Positions 15,444 to 24,822 of a stretch of DNA of 64,000 nt are shown here, one piece after another. Numbering within the stretch: position 1 is the first letter of the stretch; the number at the start of each line of letters is the position of its first letter. This stretch comes from HGM04593 sp045646965 (lineage in GTDB: Bacteria; Bacteroidota; Bacteroidia; Bacteroidales; Bacteroidaceae): contig JAZRLR010000013.1 in the NCBI GenBank assembly GCA_045646965.1, positions 1-64,000 of the forward strand, read 5' to 3'. A program made the translations under genes and the position numbers. The notes below the pieces were generated by a model that saw nothing but the letters and a program-made list of their open reading frames with translations, did not search any database and was not told where the DNA came from.

Positions 15444-18140
15444 ATGAGTGACTATAAAAAATATAAAGGGCTGACACAGGCCGAGGTGGAAGAGAGCAGA
15501 GCCAAATATGGCTGCAATGTGCTCACTCCGCCCGAGAAAGAGTCGCTGTGGAAGAAATTTCTTGAGAAGTTCGATGACCCCATAATAAAAATACTGCTTG
15601 CGGCGTGGGTGCTCTCAATGGTAATATCGGCAGTGCACTGCTGGGGCCCCGACCAAGCCGGCGTGCAGGCTTTCTTTGAGCCGCTCGGCATCTTTTTTGC
15701 AATACTTCTGGCGAGCACAATAGGCTTTGTGTTCGAGGTGAAGGCGGCAAAGGCTTTCGAGGTGCTCAACACCGTGAACGACGATGTGCAAGTGACCGTG
15801 GAGCGCGACGGCCGCATACAGCAGGTATCGCGCAAAGATATTGTGGTGGGTGATATAGTGCTGCTTGGCACAGGCGACGAGATACCCGCCGATGGTGTGC
15901 TCGTGGAGTCTGCTTCGTTGCAGGTAAACGAATCGACGCTGACAGGTGAGCCCGTGGTGACAAAGACCACCGTGGAGGCTGACTTTGACTCCGATGCTAC
16001 ATATCCCTCGAATAGGGTACTGCGCGGAACGACCGTCGTAGACGGCCACGCGGTTATGTGCGTGGAGCTCGTGGGCGACGCCACAGAGAATGGCAAGGTG
16101 AACCGCGGAGCGCAGATAGAGAGCGATGTGGAGACTCCTTTGCAGATGCAGCTCAAAAAACTGGCCGATGTAATAAGCAAATTTGGTTATGCAGCGGCGG
16201 CGGTGAGTTTTTTGCTTCTTTTGTCGAAACTCTTCTTTGCCGACGAACCGCTCACTGCGATGGGCGTGGTGTCGGCTATGCTCAATAACTTTATGATTGC
16301 CGTGACGCTTATCGTGGTGTCGGTGCCCGAGGGGCTTCCTATGAGCGTTACATTGAGCCTTGCGTTGAGTATGAACCGTATGCTCAAGGCAAATAACCTT
16401 GTGCGCAAGATGCACGCCTGCGAGACAATGGGTGCAACCACGGTGATATGCACCGACAAGACTGGTACCCTCACGCAGAATATGATGCAGGTGCACGAGG
16501 TCAATTTTTTCACTCTAAAAGGTGGTGCCCTTGCCGACGATGAGGCCTCGCAACTGATTGCCGAGGGCATAGCGGCGAACTCCACTGCCAATCTCGACAA
16601 GGCTGGAGGTGTTACTAAAACCATAGGAAACCCCACCGAGGCTGCGCTTCTTCTGTGGCTCGACAAAACAGGAGTAGATTACGCGGCGTTGCGCGACGCC
16701 GCCGACGTTGTGAGCCGCCTCACCTTTTCTACCGAACGCAAATATATGGCTACGGTGGTAACTTCTCCCTCGCAGGGCAAGAGGGTGCTCTATGTGAAGG
16801 GCGCTCCCGAGATTGTGCTCGCTCTTTGCGAGAACGTGGCCTCGCCCGACGGTGCATCGAAGGGTGTGGAGGAGAGCCGTGCCGCAATTGAGAACCGCCT
16901 CGCGGAATATCAGAGTATGGCGATGCGCACTCTGGGCTTCGCATATCAGATTCTCGAGGAGGGCGACAGCGATGCGCCCTACAGCGACGGCACTCTTTGC
17001 AAGGATGTGAAACTTACGTTTGCAGGCTTTGTCGCCATATCAGACCCCGTGCGTGCCGATGTGCCCGAGGCTGTGCAGAGCTGTCTTGCCGCAGGCGTAG
17101 ATGTGAAGATTGTTACGGGCGACACCCCGGGAACGGCGCGTGAAATTGCCCGACAGATAGGAATCTGTGATGCCTCACTCCCCGCCGATGCTGTGATAAC
17201 AGGCCCCGACTTTGAGGCACTCACCGACGATGAGGCTGCGAAGCGTCTGGCAGGTCTCAAGGTTATGTGTCGCGCTCGTCCTATGGACAAGCAGAGGCTC
17301 GTGCGTCTGTTGCAGGAACAGGGTGCGGTGGTCGCAGTCACAGGCGACGGCACAAACGATGCCCCCGCGCTCAAGGCTGCGCAGGTGGGGCTCTCGATGG
17401 GTGACGGCACTTCTGTGGCCAAGGAGGCGAGCGATATCACCATAATAGACAACTCTTTTGGTAGCATAACACAGGCTGTTATGTGGGGGCGTTCGCTCTA
17501 CAAGAATATACAGCGTTTTTTGCTTTTCCAGCTCACAATAAATGTGGCGGCCTGCTTCATAGTGATGCTCGGCTCGCTTGTGGGCACGTCGTCGCCTCTC
17601 ACAATTACGCAGATGCTGTGGGTGAATCTCATTATGGACACCTTTGCGGCGGCGGCTCTTGCTTCGTTGCCTCCCCACAAGTCGGTGATGAACGAGAAAC
17701 CCCGCAAGAACAGCGATTTTATCATAACTCGCAGTATGGCGGCTAATATTTTCGGCTATGCGCTGCTCTTTGTGGTGGTGCAGCTGGCTCTTCTGTTGCA
17801 TTACTACAACGATGGAGTGCTCTCGCCTGTGGAGATGTCGAAATTTTTTACAATTTTTGTGATGCTGCAATTCTGGAATATGTTTAACGCAAAGGCATAT
17901 ATGACAAAGGCCTCGGCTTTCAAAGGGCTTGCGGGCTCGGCTACTTTCCTTGCCGTGGCGCTGCTCATAGCGGCAGGTCAGTGGGCGATAGTGACATTTG
18001 GCGGCACAATGTTCAGCGTGGTGCCTCTCTCTGCCTCTGTGTGGTGCGAGATTGTTGTGGCGACCTCTTTGGTGCTCGTCGTGCCCGAAGTTGTTAAGGC
18101 TTTTAAGGCTTTGTATAAAAGATTTTCAAACAAATATTAA
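15444..18140 (+). CDS. Ca2+-translocating P-type ATPase, plasma-membrane (PMCA) type
   Basis: 898 aa. The actuator loop has LTGEPVV near 168; transmembrane helix 4 has the PMCA-type VPEGLPMSV; phosphorylation is at Asp in CTDKTGTLT near 334-341; the hinge is TGDGTNDAPAL. N-terminal cation_ATPase_N (SDYKKYKGLTQAEVEESRAKYG) and about ten membrane helices fit the IIB group. It should export Ca2+ from the cytoplasm using ATP. It is followed 17 bp later by a DedA gene in the same direction. Confidence 0.92.
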   Translation: MSDYKKYKGLTQAEVEESRAKYGCNVLTPPEKESLWKKFLEKFDDPIIKILLAAWVLSMVISAVHCWGPDQAGVQAFFEPLGIFFAILLASTIGFVFEVKAAKAFEVLNTVNDDVQVTVERDGRIQQVSRKDIVVGDIVLLGTGDEIPADGVLVESASLQVNESTLTGEPVVTKTTVEADFDSDATYPSNRVLRGTTVVDGHAVMCVELVGDATENGKVNRGAQIESDVETPLQMQLKKLADVISKFGYAAAAVSFLLLLSKLFFADEPLTAMGVVSAMLNNFMIAVTLIVVSVPEGLPMSVTLSLALSMNRMLKANNLVRKMHACETMGATTVICTDKTGTLTQNMMQVHEVNFFTLKGGALADDEASQLIAEGIAANSTANLDKAGGVTKTIGNPTEAALLLWLDKTGVDYAALRDAADVVSRLTFSTERKYMATVVTSPSQGKRVLYVKGAPEIVLALCENVASPDGASKGVEESRAAIENRLAEYQSMAMRTLGFAYQILEEGDSDAPYSDGTLCKDVKLTFAGFVAISDPVRADVPEAVQSCLAAGVDVKIVTGDTPGTAREIARQIGICDASLPADAVITGPDFEALTDDEAAKRLAGLKVMCRARPMDKQRLVRLLQEQGAVVAVTGDGTNDAPALKAAQVGLSMGDGTSVAKEASDITIIDNSFGSITQAVMWGRSLYKNIQRFLLFQLTINVAACFIVMLGSLVGTSSPLTITQMLWVNLIMDTFAAAALASLPPHKSVMNEKPRKNSDFIITRSMAANIFGYALLFVVVQLALLLHYYNDGVLSPVEMSKFFTIFVMLQFWNMFNAKAYMTKASAFKGLAGSATFLAVALLIAAGQWAIVTFGGTMFSVVPLSASVWCEIVVATSLVLVVPEVVKAFKALYKRFSNKY

Positions 18141-18157
18141 TATAACGACAAAAAATT

Positions 18158-18796
18158 ATGGAATCTGTTGCTTTGATAGAGTGGTGCCTCGAGCACCTCA
18201 ATTACTGGACAATCACCTTTTTGATGGCGATTGAGAGTTCTTTTATTCCCTTCCCCTCCGAGGTGGTTGTGCCTCCTGCTGCGTGGCTTGCCGCTGACGC
18301 CGAGAGTGGTCTCAATGTCTACCTTGTGGTTTTCTTTGCCACGCTGGGAGCTATGGTGGGTGCATTGATAAACTACCTGCTTGCTTTGTGGCTCGGCCGT
18401 CCCATTATCTACAAATTTGCAAACAGTCGCTTCGGACATATGTGTCTCATAGACGAGCCTGCCGTTAAAAAGGCCGAAGAGTACTTTGAGAAACGTGGTG
18501 CGGCATCTACTTTCATCGGCCGTCTCATCCCCGCGGTGCGTCAGCTTATATCTATCCCCGCAGGTCTTGCGCGTATGAAGATGAGCACATTCCTTATTTT
18601 CACCGCTCTGGGTGCAGGTATATGGAATGCTGTGCTTGCCGCTCTCGGATGGTATCTCTCAAAGGTGCCCGGCATAGAGACAAAAGAGCAACTCATTGAG
18701 AAGGTTACCGTTTACAGCCACGAAATTGGTTATTGCTTCATTGCGCTTGGAGCGTTTATCGTGGCTTACCTTATATATAAAGGGTGGAAAAAATAA
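18158..18796 (+). CDS. DedA family membrane protein
   Basis: 212 aa. The family re-entrant motif ESSFIPFPSEVVVPPAAWLA lies at about 26-45 and the conserved F-x-G-R-x-x-P-x-x-R block appears as FIGRLIPAVRQLISIPAGLARM near 122. DedA proteins are undecaprenyl-phosphate or phospholipid flippases in several bacteria; the substrate here is not known. It lies 17 bp after the Ca2+ ATPase and ends just before a strong bidirectional terminator. Confidence 0.9.
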   Translation: MESVALIEWCLEHLNYWTITFLMAIESSFIPFPSEVVVPPAAWLAADAESGLNVYLVVFFATLGAMVGALINYLLALWLGRPIIYKFANSRFGHMCLIDEPAVKKAEEYFEKRGAASTFIGRLIPAVRQLISIPAGLARMKMSTFLIFTALGAGIWNAVLAALGWYLSKVPGIETKEQLIEKVTVYSHEIGYCFIALGAFIVAYLIYKGWKK

Positions 18797-18819
18797 AAGA
18801 ATCGAATTTCTACATAGAA

Positions 18820-18852
18820 AAATCCCGTTTGAGACAATCTCAAACGGGATTT
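18820..18852. terminator. Bidirectional terminator between dedA and the SIMPL gene
   Basis: AAATCCCGTTTGAGA (18820-18834) and TCTCAAACGGGATTT (18838-18852) form a perfect 15-bp stem with a 3-base loop between two convergent genes. Confidence 0.93.
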
Positions 18853-18867
18853 CCTTTTGTATGTGGG

Positions 18868-19554
18868 TTACCGCAGGGCGTAATCGATAGTTGTTACTAC
18901 ACGCACCTTTTTTATCTGCGGGGTTACATCGCCGCTTGTGATGCTGAACTGCCCCTGGTTGGCTTTGCGTATGTCGCCGAGCTTGCTCTGCGAGTCTTCG
19001 GCAAATTTCTGTGCCACGGCGCGGGCGTTGCGTGTGGCTTCTTCAATCATTATGGGCTTGAGTTCGTTGAGCTTGGTAAACTCGAATCGTGTCTGGTAGT
19101 TATAGTCGGTTGTGATAGCGATATTCATCTTCATAAGCTCTACCTGCTTCTGCATAAGGGCGAGGACATTGTCTACCTGCGACGATATTACTGTGATTAC
19201 CGCTTCGGCCTTATAGCGGTATTTTATCTCGTTGCTGCTGTAGTTGTCGGCCATACGGTCGCGCACCTGCGGCGCCGAAATTATTATCTCGTCGTCGCTT
19301 ATGCCGTTGCTTTTAAGAAAAGATGTTATGGAGCGGCTGTTATTTTCCATCTCTTTGTATAGCTGTTGCAGGTCGTTGTTTACGCATTTGTATGGCAGAT
19401 ACCACACCACGCGGTCGGCTTTCACCTCGCGCTCGGCAAGGCCTTTGACGGTGACAAAACGGTCGCGGTCGGCAAAATTGTCGATACCTGCTTTAATAAA
19501 TAAACCTAAAATAATGATTCCTGCCGATAACAGGGCTGCGCTGATTGTTTTCAT
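18868..19554 (-). CDS. SIMPL (DUF541) domain periplasmic protein
   Basis: 228 aa. An N-terminal membrane segment (ISAALLSAGIIILGLFIKAG) anchors or exports the protein. The following domain has the SIMPL hallmarks: FVTVKGLAEREVKADRVVW, SNGISDDEIIISAPQVRDR, YRYKAEAVITVISSQVDNV, IMIEEATRNARAVAQKFAEDS. Family members form ring oligomers in the envelope; roles reported elsewhere include stress protection and porin-like association, none of which can be assigned here. It is monocistronic, converging on dedA. Confidence 0.88.
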   Translation of the reverse strand: MKTISAALLSAGIIILGLFIKAGIDNFADRDRFVTVKGLAEREVKADRVVWYLPYKCVNNDLQQLYKEMENNSRSITSFLKSNGISDDEIIISAPQVRDRMADNYSSNEIKYRYKAEAVITVISSQVDNVLALMQKQVELMKMNIAITTDYNYQTRFEFTKLNELKPIMIEEATRNARAVAQKFAEDSQSKLGDIRKANQGQFSITSGDVTPQIKKVRVVTTIDYALR

Positions 19555-19661
19555 ATTATTTGGTGATTATTTGTGTACAACGCTGCTAAAGTATATAAAT
19601 ATTGTACTTTTGTCAATATTTGAACCGAATTTATGCTTTTTTAAAATAAAAATCTGCTCAA

Positions 19662-19694
19662 TTGCATAAAAAAGATAATTAATTTATATCTTCG
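19662..19694 (+). promoter_or_regulatory. Promoter of aspA
   Basis: TTG (19662-19664), 22 bp, then TATCTTCG (19687-19694). The ATG of aspA is 71 bp downstream. Confidence 0.55.
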
Positions 19695-19764
19695 CAGTTG
19701 GTATTGCGGCTTTTGCCTTGCAGTGCATTTAACTTAATTATGAAAATATAAAAAACAGAATATA

Positions 19765-21183
19765 ATGAAGACACGTATTGAATATGATTCAATGGGAGAG
19801 ATTCAGGTCCCTGCCGATGCGTACTATGGCGCACAGACTTTGAGAGCTTTGGTTAATTTTAAAGATGTAAGCGGACTTTCGATAAGTGAGCACCCCTATT
19901 ACATAAAGGCTTTGGCTATGGTGAAATGGGCTGCAGCGCACGCAAACGTATCGCTCGGCTCGCTCGACGAGACTATCGGTACTGCAATTAAAAAGGCTTG
20001 CGAGGAGATTATGGAGGGCGCATTGTGCGACCAGTTCCCTATCGACCTCGTGCAGGGTGGTGCAGGTACCTCGACAAATATGAATATCAACGAGGTGGTT
20101 GCCAACCGTGCATTGGAGATTCTCGGTCACAACAAGGGCGAGTATCAGTATTGCAGCCCCACCGAGCACGTCGATTTGTCGCAGTCTACTAACGACGCCT
20201 ATCCCACTGCGTTCAAATTGTGCTTCATCTTGCACAACGAGGACCTCGTGCGCGAGCTTCAGCGTCTTATCGCTGCTTTCAGAGCAAAAGGTAAGGAGTT
20301 TGCCTCTGTCCTCAAGATGGGACGTACACAGTTGCAGGACGCCGTTCCTATGACTCTCGGTCAGGAGTTTGAGGCCTTTGCGGTTACTCTCGACGAGGAG
20401 GTGAGCCGCCTCAACGAGGTTGCGTCGCTTTTCCTCGAGGTGAACCTCGGTGCTACAGCCATCGGTACCGGAATTAATACCGTTCCCGGATACTCGCACA
20501 CTGCGGTAGATGCGTTGCGTGTTATCTCGGGTAAGAAATTTGTGCTCGCCCACAACCTTGTGGAGGCTACATCGGATGCCGGTTCTTCGGTTATGTACTC
20601 TTCGGCACTCAAACGTCTTGCCGTTAAGTTGTCAAAGATTTGTAACGACCTTCGTCTCTTGGCCAGCGGTCCCCGTTGCGGCTTGAACGAGATTAACCTC
20701 CCCGCCGTGATGCCCGGTTCTAACCTTATGCCTGGTAAGATGAACCCCGTTATACCCGAGCTTGTGAACCAGATATGCTATAGCGTAATAGGTAACGACC
20801 TCACTGTGACTTTTGCAGCCGAGGCAGGTCAGTTGCAGCTCAACGCTATGGAGCCCGTAATCGTTCACTCAATGCTTTCGTCTATCAGAATGCTTATCAA
20901 GGGACTTACACGCTTGCGCGTGCTATGCGTCGATGGCATTACAGCCAACGAGGGACACTGCAAGGAACTTGTGATGGGCAGCATCGGTATCGCAACAGCT
21001 TTGAACCCCGTAATTGGTTTCGAGAATACCGACAGAATTGCGAAACGTGCCTTGAAGGAGAACAGCAGCATCTATGACCTTGTACTCGAAGAGGGGCTGC
21101 TGTCTAAAGAGGAACTTGACGAGCTTTTGCGTCCCGAAAAGATGATTGCACCTCATATGATTAAGTCGAAAAGACGTTATTAA
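19765..21183 (+). CDS. aspA: Aspartate ammonia-lyase
   Basis: 472 aa, the usual length. Superfamily signatures are QGGAGTSTNMNINEVVANRA, the HVDLSQSTNDAYPTA block, and the flexible catalytic loop GSNLMPGKMNP at about 318-328. The start MKTRIEYDSMGEIQVP is that of aspartase; fumarase C differs in several of these blocks. It deaminates aspartate to fumarate, feeding the fumarate-reduction route important in anaerobic Bacteroidales. Monocistronic between its own promoter and terminator. Confidence 0.95.
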   Translation: MKTRIEYDSMGEIQVPADAYYGAQTLRALVNFKDVSGLSISEHPYYIKALAMVKWAAAHANVSLGSLDETIGTAIKKACEEIMEGALCDQFPIDLVQGGAGTSTNMNINEVVANRALEILGHNKGEYQYCSPTEHVDLSQSTNDAYPTAFKLCFILHNEDLVRELQRLIAAFRAKGKEFASVLKMGRTQLQDAVPMTLGQEFEAFAVTLDEEVSRLNEVASLFLEVNLGATAIGTGINTVPGYSHTAVDALRVISGKKFVLAHNLVEATSDAGSSVMYSSALKRLAVKLSKICNDLRLLASGPRCGLNEINLPAVMPGSNLMPGKMNPVIPELVNQICYSVIGNDLTVTFAAEAGQLQLNAMEPVIVHSMLSSIRMLIKGLTRLRVLCVDGITANEGHCKELVMGSIGIATALNPVIGFENTDRIAKRALKENSSIYDLVLEEGLLSKEELDELLRPEKMIAPHMIKSKRRY

Positions 21184-21190
21184 TATAAGA

Positions 21191-21220
21191 AAGGCTCGTT
21201 CTTAAACGAGCCTTTTGTTT
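21191..21220 (+). terminator. Terminator of aspA
   Basis: AAGGCTCGTT and AACGAGCCTT form a 10-bp stem with a 4-base loop followed by TTGTTT. Confidence 0.92.
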
Positions 21221-21239
21221 AATTGCCAAAGCGCATATT

Positions 21240-23267
21240 ATGGTGAAAAACTTTTTCTTTATACTTGTGGCGGTGCTCCTTGCGGCTTGCAACGGTGGCA
21301 CTCCTCCCGTGAAAGATATAATAGCGAATATCCCCGTCGGTGTTCCGCAGTTGCCTTCGCACGTTGTGCTCGACACTGCGCTCTACACACAGCGTGTGAC
21401 GCTCGAGTTTGATGGCAATGAGGTGAATGTGTCGCAGCTGCCGCAGGGCGTTTCAATGGAGCGCCGTGGTGCTGACGTAACACTGCGCTCTTCTCTCAAA
21501 GGGGTGGAATATGTGGTGAGCGGGTGCACCGACGCCGGCTCTCTGCTCATTGTGAGCGAGTTCTCGCCTCTGCTCACGCTCAACGATGTGGATATACACT
21601 CGGTGGGGCGCGATGCTTTGGGTGTTTCGTCGAAGGAGATGATATTTGTGCGCGGAACAGAGGCCACCTTCTCTGACGAGGCGAGAGGCACTGCCGTGGA
21701 CAAACAGGCGGCTGTGCTTGCCCTGATGGGCGATGCTGTGCTGTGTGGCGGCACCGATATTTGCCTGCAGGCAACCCGTCGCGACGCTGTGCGCTCCACA
21801 GGTATTCTGTATGTAGACGGTGCGCACCTCGCCGTGGAGTACGCGGCAGCCTCGGCGGTGAATGCCACAAACGGCTTTGTGATGGTCTCGGGCGAGTTTT
21901 CCGCAACGGCGCTCAAGGATATCGTGAAGGTGAAGAAAGGTAACTTTGTAATGCTCGGCGGAACGGTTACTTTGGGTGCCGCAGCCGAGAAAGCCGATGC
22001 CGTGCAGGCAAAGAACGTATATCTGTTCGATGGTGCTCTGATTGCCGACACGCAGGGTGCCGCAGCCAAGGGACTCAATACCAAAGAAGCGGTTTTTTTG
22101 CTCGGTGGCGAGCTCAAGGTACACACATCGGGTGCAGCGCTCTTCTCCGAGAAAAAAAGCGACTACAGCTCGTCGGCCTGCATAAAAAGTGATGCAAATG
22201 TCTATATACGAGATGTGAATCTCTCGCTTGTGAGCGAGGGTGATGGCGGCAAAGGTATCAACTGCAACGGTCTGTTGCAGATTGACGGCGGTCTCATATC
22301 GGTAAAGACTACAGGAAACGATGTGAATCACCCCGTGGATATAAACGCTCACGCCTCGGCCAAGGCGATAAAGTGCGACAGCACAATTCTTATCACCGGG
22401 GGTTATATAGAGGTCATAGCTCTGGGCAGCGGCGGCCGTTGCGAGGGACTCGAGTCGAAAAGCAATATTATAATTGACGGTGCCGATACAAAACTATACA
22501 TCTTTGCCTACGACGACGCCATAAACTCGGGTGGCGACATCGTGATAAATAACGGCAAGGTATACACCTACTCGGTAGCCAACGACGGCATCGACAGCAA
22601 TAAGAAGATTACTGTGAACGGCGGCGTAGTCATTGCAAACGGCTTCCATACCCCCGAGCAGGGCATAGACACCGACAACGAGGGCGACTTCACCGTGCGC
22701 GGAGGTACCATTCTTGCCTACGGCGGTTATATGGGATATTCTCCCTGCACCCCGAAGGGGCACGACACCGATGTGTGTCTCTTCTCGTGGGGCGGTGTAG
22801 ATGCCGAGAAAGGTAAATATTTTAACTTGGCCGACAGCGACGGAAATACATTGCTTTCTTACCGTCTGCCACGCAACTTGAACGATGCGGGCTTCCTTGT
22901 CTGCTCGCCCGATATGCGTCGCGGCAAGAGCTACCGAGTCTTCTTCTCCGATACGGTGCAGGGCGGCGAGCCGATGGGCTGCGGGCTCTACGGCGGTGCC
23001 ATAGCCAATGCACCCGCAGTGGCAGAGTGGGAGCAGAAGGGCCTCCTTGTGATAAGGGACAGGAACGGCGAGTTCTCTTTTGTAAATCCCGATACTTTGA
23101 AGCATAAAGGTGGCTTTCCTCCGCAGGGTGGTGTGCCCGGAAACTTCCCACCTCCTCCCGGTGGCTTTCCTCCGCAGGGTGCGGGCGGGCAGCCTCCTAT
23201 GGGGTTCTTTGCTCCCGCCGATGCCGGGGAGTACGATGCAAATAATCTGCCCGGTGGCGGTTGGTAA
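21240..23267 (+). CDS. Cthe_2159-like carbohydrate-binding lipoprotein
   Basis: 675 aa. The lipobox LLAAC ends at Cys17, so it is a lipoprotein. The body is a chain of beta-strand turns (GGTVTLGA, GGELKVHTSG, INCNGLLQIDGG, KSNIIIDGADTKLYIFAYDDAINSG, DGIDSNKKITVNGGVVIANG, EGDFTVRGGTILAYGG) typical of the parallel beta-helix of the Cthe_2159 (PF14262) family, which binds acidic polysaccharide and calcium; Asp-rich turns are visible. The last 60 residues are unusual: repeated GGFPPQG, PGNFPPPPG and QPPMGFF, a Gly/Pro tail. Likely a surface or periplasmic glycan-binding protein. No neighbouring glycan-utilisation genes. Confidence 0.78.
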   Translation: MVKNFFFILVAVLLAACNGGTPPVKDIIANIPVGVPQLPSHVVLDTALYTQRVTLEFDGNEVNVSQLPQGVSMERRGADVTLRSSLKGVEYVVSGCTDAGSLLIVSEFSPLLTLNDVDIHSVGRDALGVSSKEMIFVRGTEATFSDEARGTAVDKQAAVLALMGDAVLCGGTDICLQATRRDAVRSTGILYVDGAHLAVEYAAASAVNATNGFVMVSGEFSATALKDIVKVKKGNFVMLGGTVTLGAAAEKADAVQAKNVYLFDGALIADTQGAAAKGLNTKEAVFLLGGELKVHTSGAALFSEKKSDYSSSACIKSDANVYIRDVNLSLVSEGDGGKGINCNGLLQIDGGLISVKTTGNDVNHPVDINAHASAKAIKCDSTILITGGYIEVIALGSGGRCEGLESKSNIIIDGADTKLYIFAYDDAINSGGDIVINNGKVYTYSVANDGIDSNKKITVNGGVVIANGFHTPEQGIDTDNEGDFTVRGGTILAYGGYMGYSPCTPKGHDTDVCLFSWGGVDAEKGKYFNLADSDGNTLLSYRLPRNLNDAGFLVCSPDMRRGKSYRVFFSDTVQGGEPMGCGLYGGAIANAPAVAEWEQKGLLVIRDRNGEFSFVNPDTLKHKGGFPPQGGVPGNFPPPPGGFPPQGAGGQPPMGFFAPADAGEYDANNLPGGGW

Positions 23268-23329
23268 AAGAGATTCCTCAAAAGCTTTTGTGATATAAAT
23301 CCCTCGGCTATGAGGGATATTCAAAAGAC

Positions 23330-23362
23330 AAAAGCGCGTGCCGAAAACACGCGCTTTTGCTT
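23330..23362. terminator. Bidirectional terminator between the lipoprotein and NCS2 genes
   Basis: AAAAGCGCGTG (23330-23340) pairs with CACGCGCTTTT (23348-23358), with T-rich flank on the plus side and A-rich on the other. The genes converge here. Confidence 0.9.
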
Positions 23363-23382
23363 TTTAAATCTAATGTATCTTT

Positions 23383-24675
23383 TTAAAATAATGTAAATTT
23401 CAAGATAAAGAGCACTCCGAGAATGGCCATCGTCAGTGATATTTTTCTAATGTTTCCGATGATGATATTTATCAGTACATAAGCTGTCAGACCGAGAGTG
23501 ATTCCGTTAGATATTGAGTAACTGAGGGGCATCATAATTATGCAGATAAACGCAGGTATCGCCTCCGAGAAATCGTTGAACGGAACGCTTCTGATGGGCT
23601 CAATCATAAGAAGGCCCACTATCACAAGGGCGGGAGCGGTTGCAGCCGCGGGGATAGAAAGGAAGAGTGGTGAGAAGAAGAGCGATGCGGCAAAACACAT
23701 ACCCACGACAAATGCTGTGAGGCCCGAACGTCCTCCCTGGGCAACACCCGCCGCGCTTTCTACATAGGTGGTGGTGGTCGATGTACCAAGGATGGCTCCC
23801 GCAGTGGTTGCGATGGAGTCGGCAAGCAGCGCCTGGTTAATTCTAGGAATCTTACCATCTTTATTCATTATTCTCGCTTTGGTGCAGACGCCGATAAGGG
23901 TACCCACGGTGTCGAACATATCGATGAACATAAATGTAAACACCACAACGAGCATATCGAGAGTGAAGATATTCTCCCACTCAAATTTGCAGAAGATGGG
24001 GGCAATCGATTCGGGCTTTGAAACTATACCGTTGTACTCTGTCACGCCCATAGGTATGCCGATTAACATAGTCAAAAGTATACCTCCAAGAATGGCTCCG
24101 GGGATTTTCTTGGCATAGAGCAGGCCGGTGATAAGAATACCGATGATTGCCAAAAGGGCCGAGCCCGAGGTGATGTCGCCAAGTGCTACAAGGGTGTTCT
24201 CGTTTGAAACAATAACACCTGAACTCTCAAGTCCGATGAATGCAATGAAAAGGCCTATACCGGCTCCGATTGCATTTCTCAAACTCATAGGAATGGCATT
24301 TACTATGGCTTCGCGCACATTTGTAAGTGTAAGCAGAATAAATATAATACCTTCAATGAGTACGGCTGTGAGGGCAAACTGCCAGGAGTAACCCATACCC
24401 AGGCACACGCTGTAGACAAAGAATGCATTCAGTCCCATACCGGGCGCGAGACCAAACGGGAGTTTTCCTATAAATGCCATTGCAAGGCAACCGATGATTG
24501 CGGCGATGGCTGTAGAGGTGAAGACTGCACCTTGAGGCATACTTTCGAGCTTGCCGAATATGGATGGATTGACGGCGAGAATGTAGGACATTGTGAGGAA
24601 CGTAGTTGTTCCCGCAATAATCTCCCTGCGGACTGTTGTGACAGAGGGGGTGAAACCAAAAAGCTTTTTCAGCAT
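23383..24675 (-). CDS. NCS2 family purine permease (PbuG/AdeQ type)
   Basis: 430 aa, about 12-14 membrane helices. AzgA-like signatures are RREIIAGTTTFLTMSYILAVNP, LPFGLAPGMGLNAFF, GLFIAFIGLESSGVI, and ILGTSTTTTYVESAAGVAQGGRSGL, the last being the substrate-site region. The subfamily carries adenine, guanine or hypoxanthine with protons; sequence alone does not settle the substrate. No purine riboswitch is seen upstream. Confidence 0.9.
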   Translation of the reverse strand: MLKKLFGFTPSVTTVRREIIAGTTTFLTMSYILAVNPSIFGKLESMPQGAVFTSTAIAAIIGCLAMAFIGKLPFGLAPGMGLNAFFVYSVCLGMGYSWQFALTAVLIEGIIFILLTLTNVREAIVNAIPMSLRNAIGAGIGLFIAFIGLESSGVIVSNENTLVALGDITSGSALLAIIGILITGLLYAKKIPGAILGGILLTMLIGIPMGVTEYNGIVSKPESIAPIFCKFEWENIFTLDMLVVVFTFMFIDMFDTVGTLIGVCTKARIMNKDGKIPRINQALLADSIATTAGAILGTSTTTTYVESAAGVAQGGRSGLTAFVVGMCFAASLFFSPLFLSIPAAATAPALVIVGLLMIEPIRSVPFNDFSEAIPAFICIIMMPLSYSISNGITLGLTAYVLINIIIGNIRKISLTMAILGVLFILKFTLF

Positions 24676-24699
24676 AGTATTGTGTTATGTATGTGTTTC

Positions 24700-24743
24700 T
24701 TAAAAGTAAAACAATCCGCTGTGGCTTTGTCACAACGGATTGT
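24700..24743 (-). terminator. Terminator between the OmpH-like and NCS2 genes
   Basis: On the minus strand ACAATCCGTTGTG pairs with CACAGCGGATTGT (one mismatch) around 7 bases, then TTTACTTTT. It lies after the OmpH-like gene and before the NCS2 gene in the same direction. Confidence 0.85.
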
Positions 24744-24822
24744 ATATTGCAGATATGTTGCGGCTTGTCGTATGTTTTACAAAAGAGTGATGTTTTCTTT
24801 TGATTGCCGTTTTATATCTTAA

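Noticed and set aside
24676..24822. Search for a purine riboswitch upstream of the NCS2 permease.
   Set aside because: The expected conserved loops are absent; the hairpin there reads as the terminator of the preceding OmpH-like gene.
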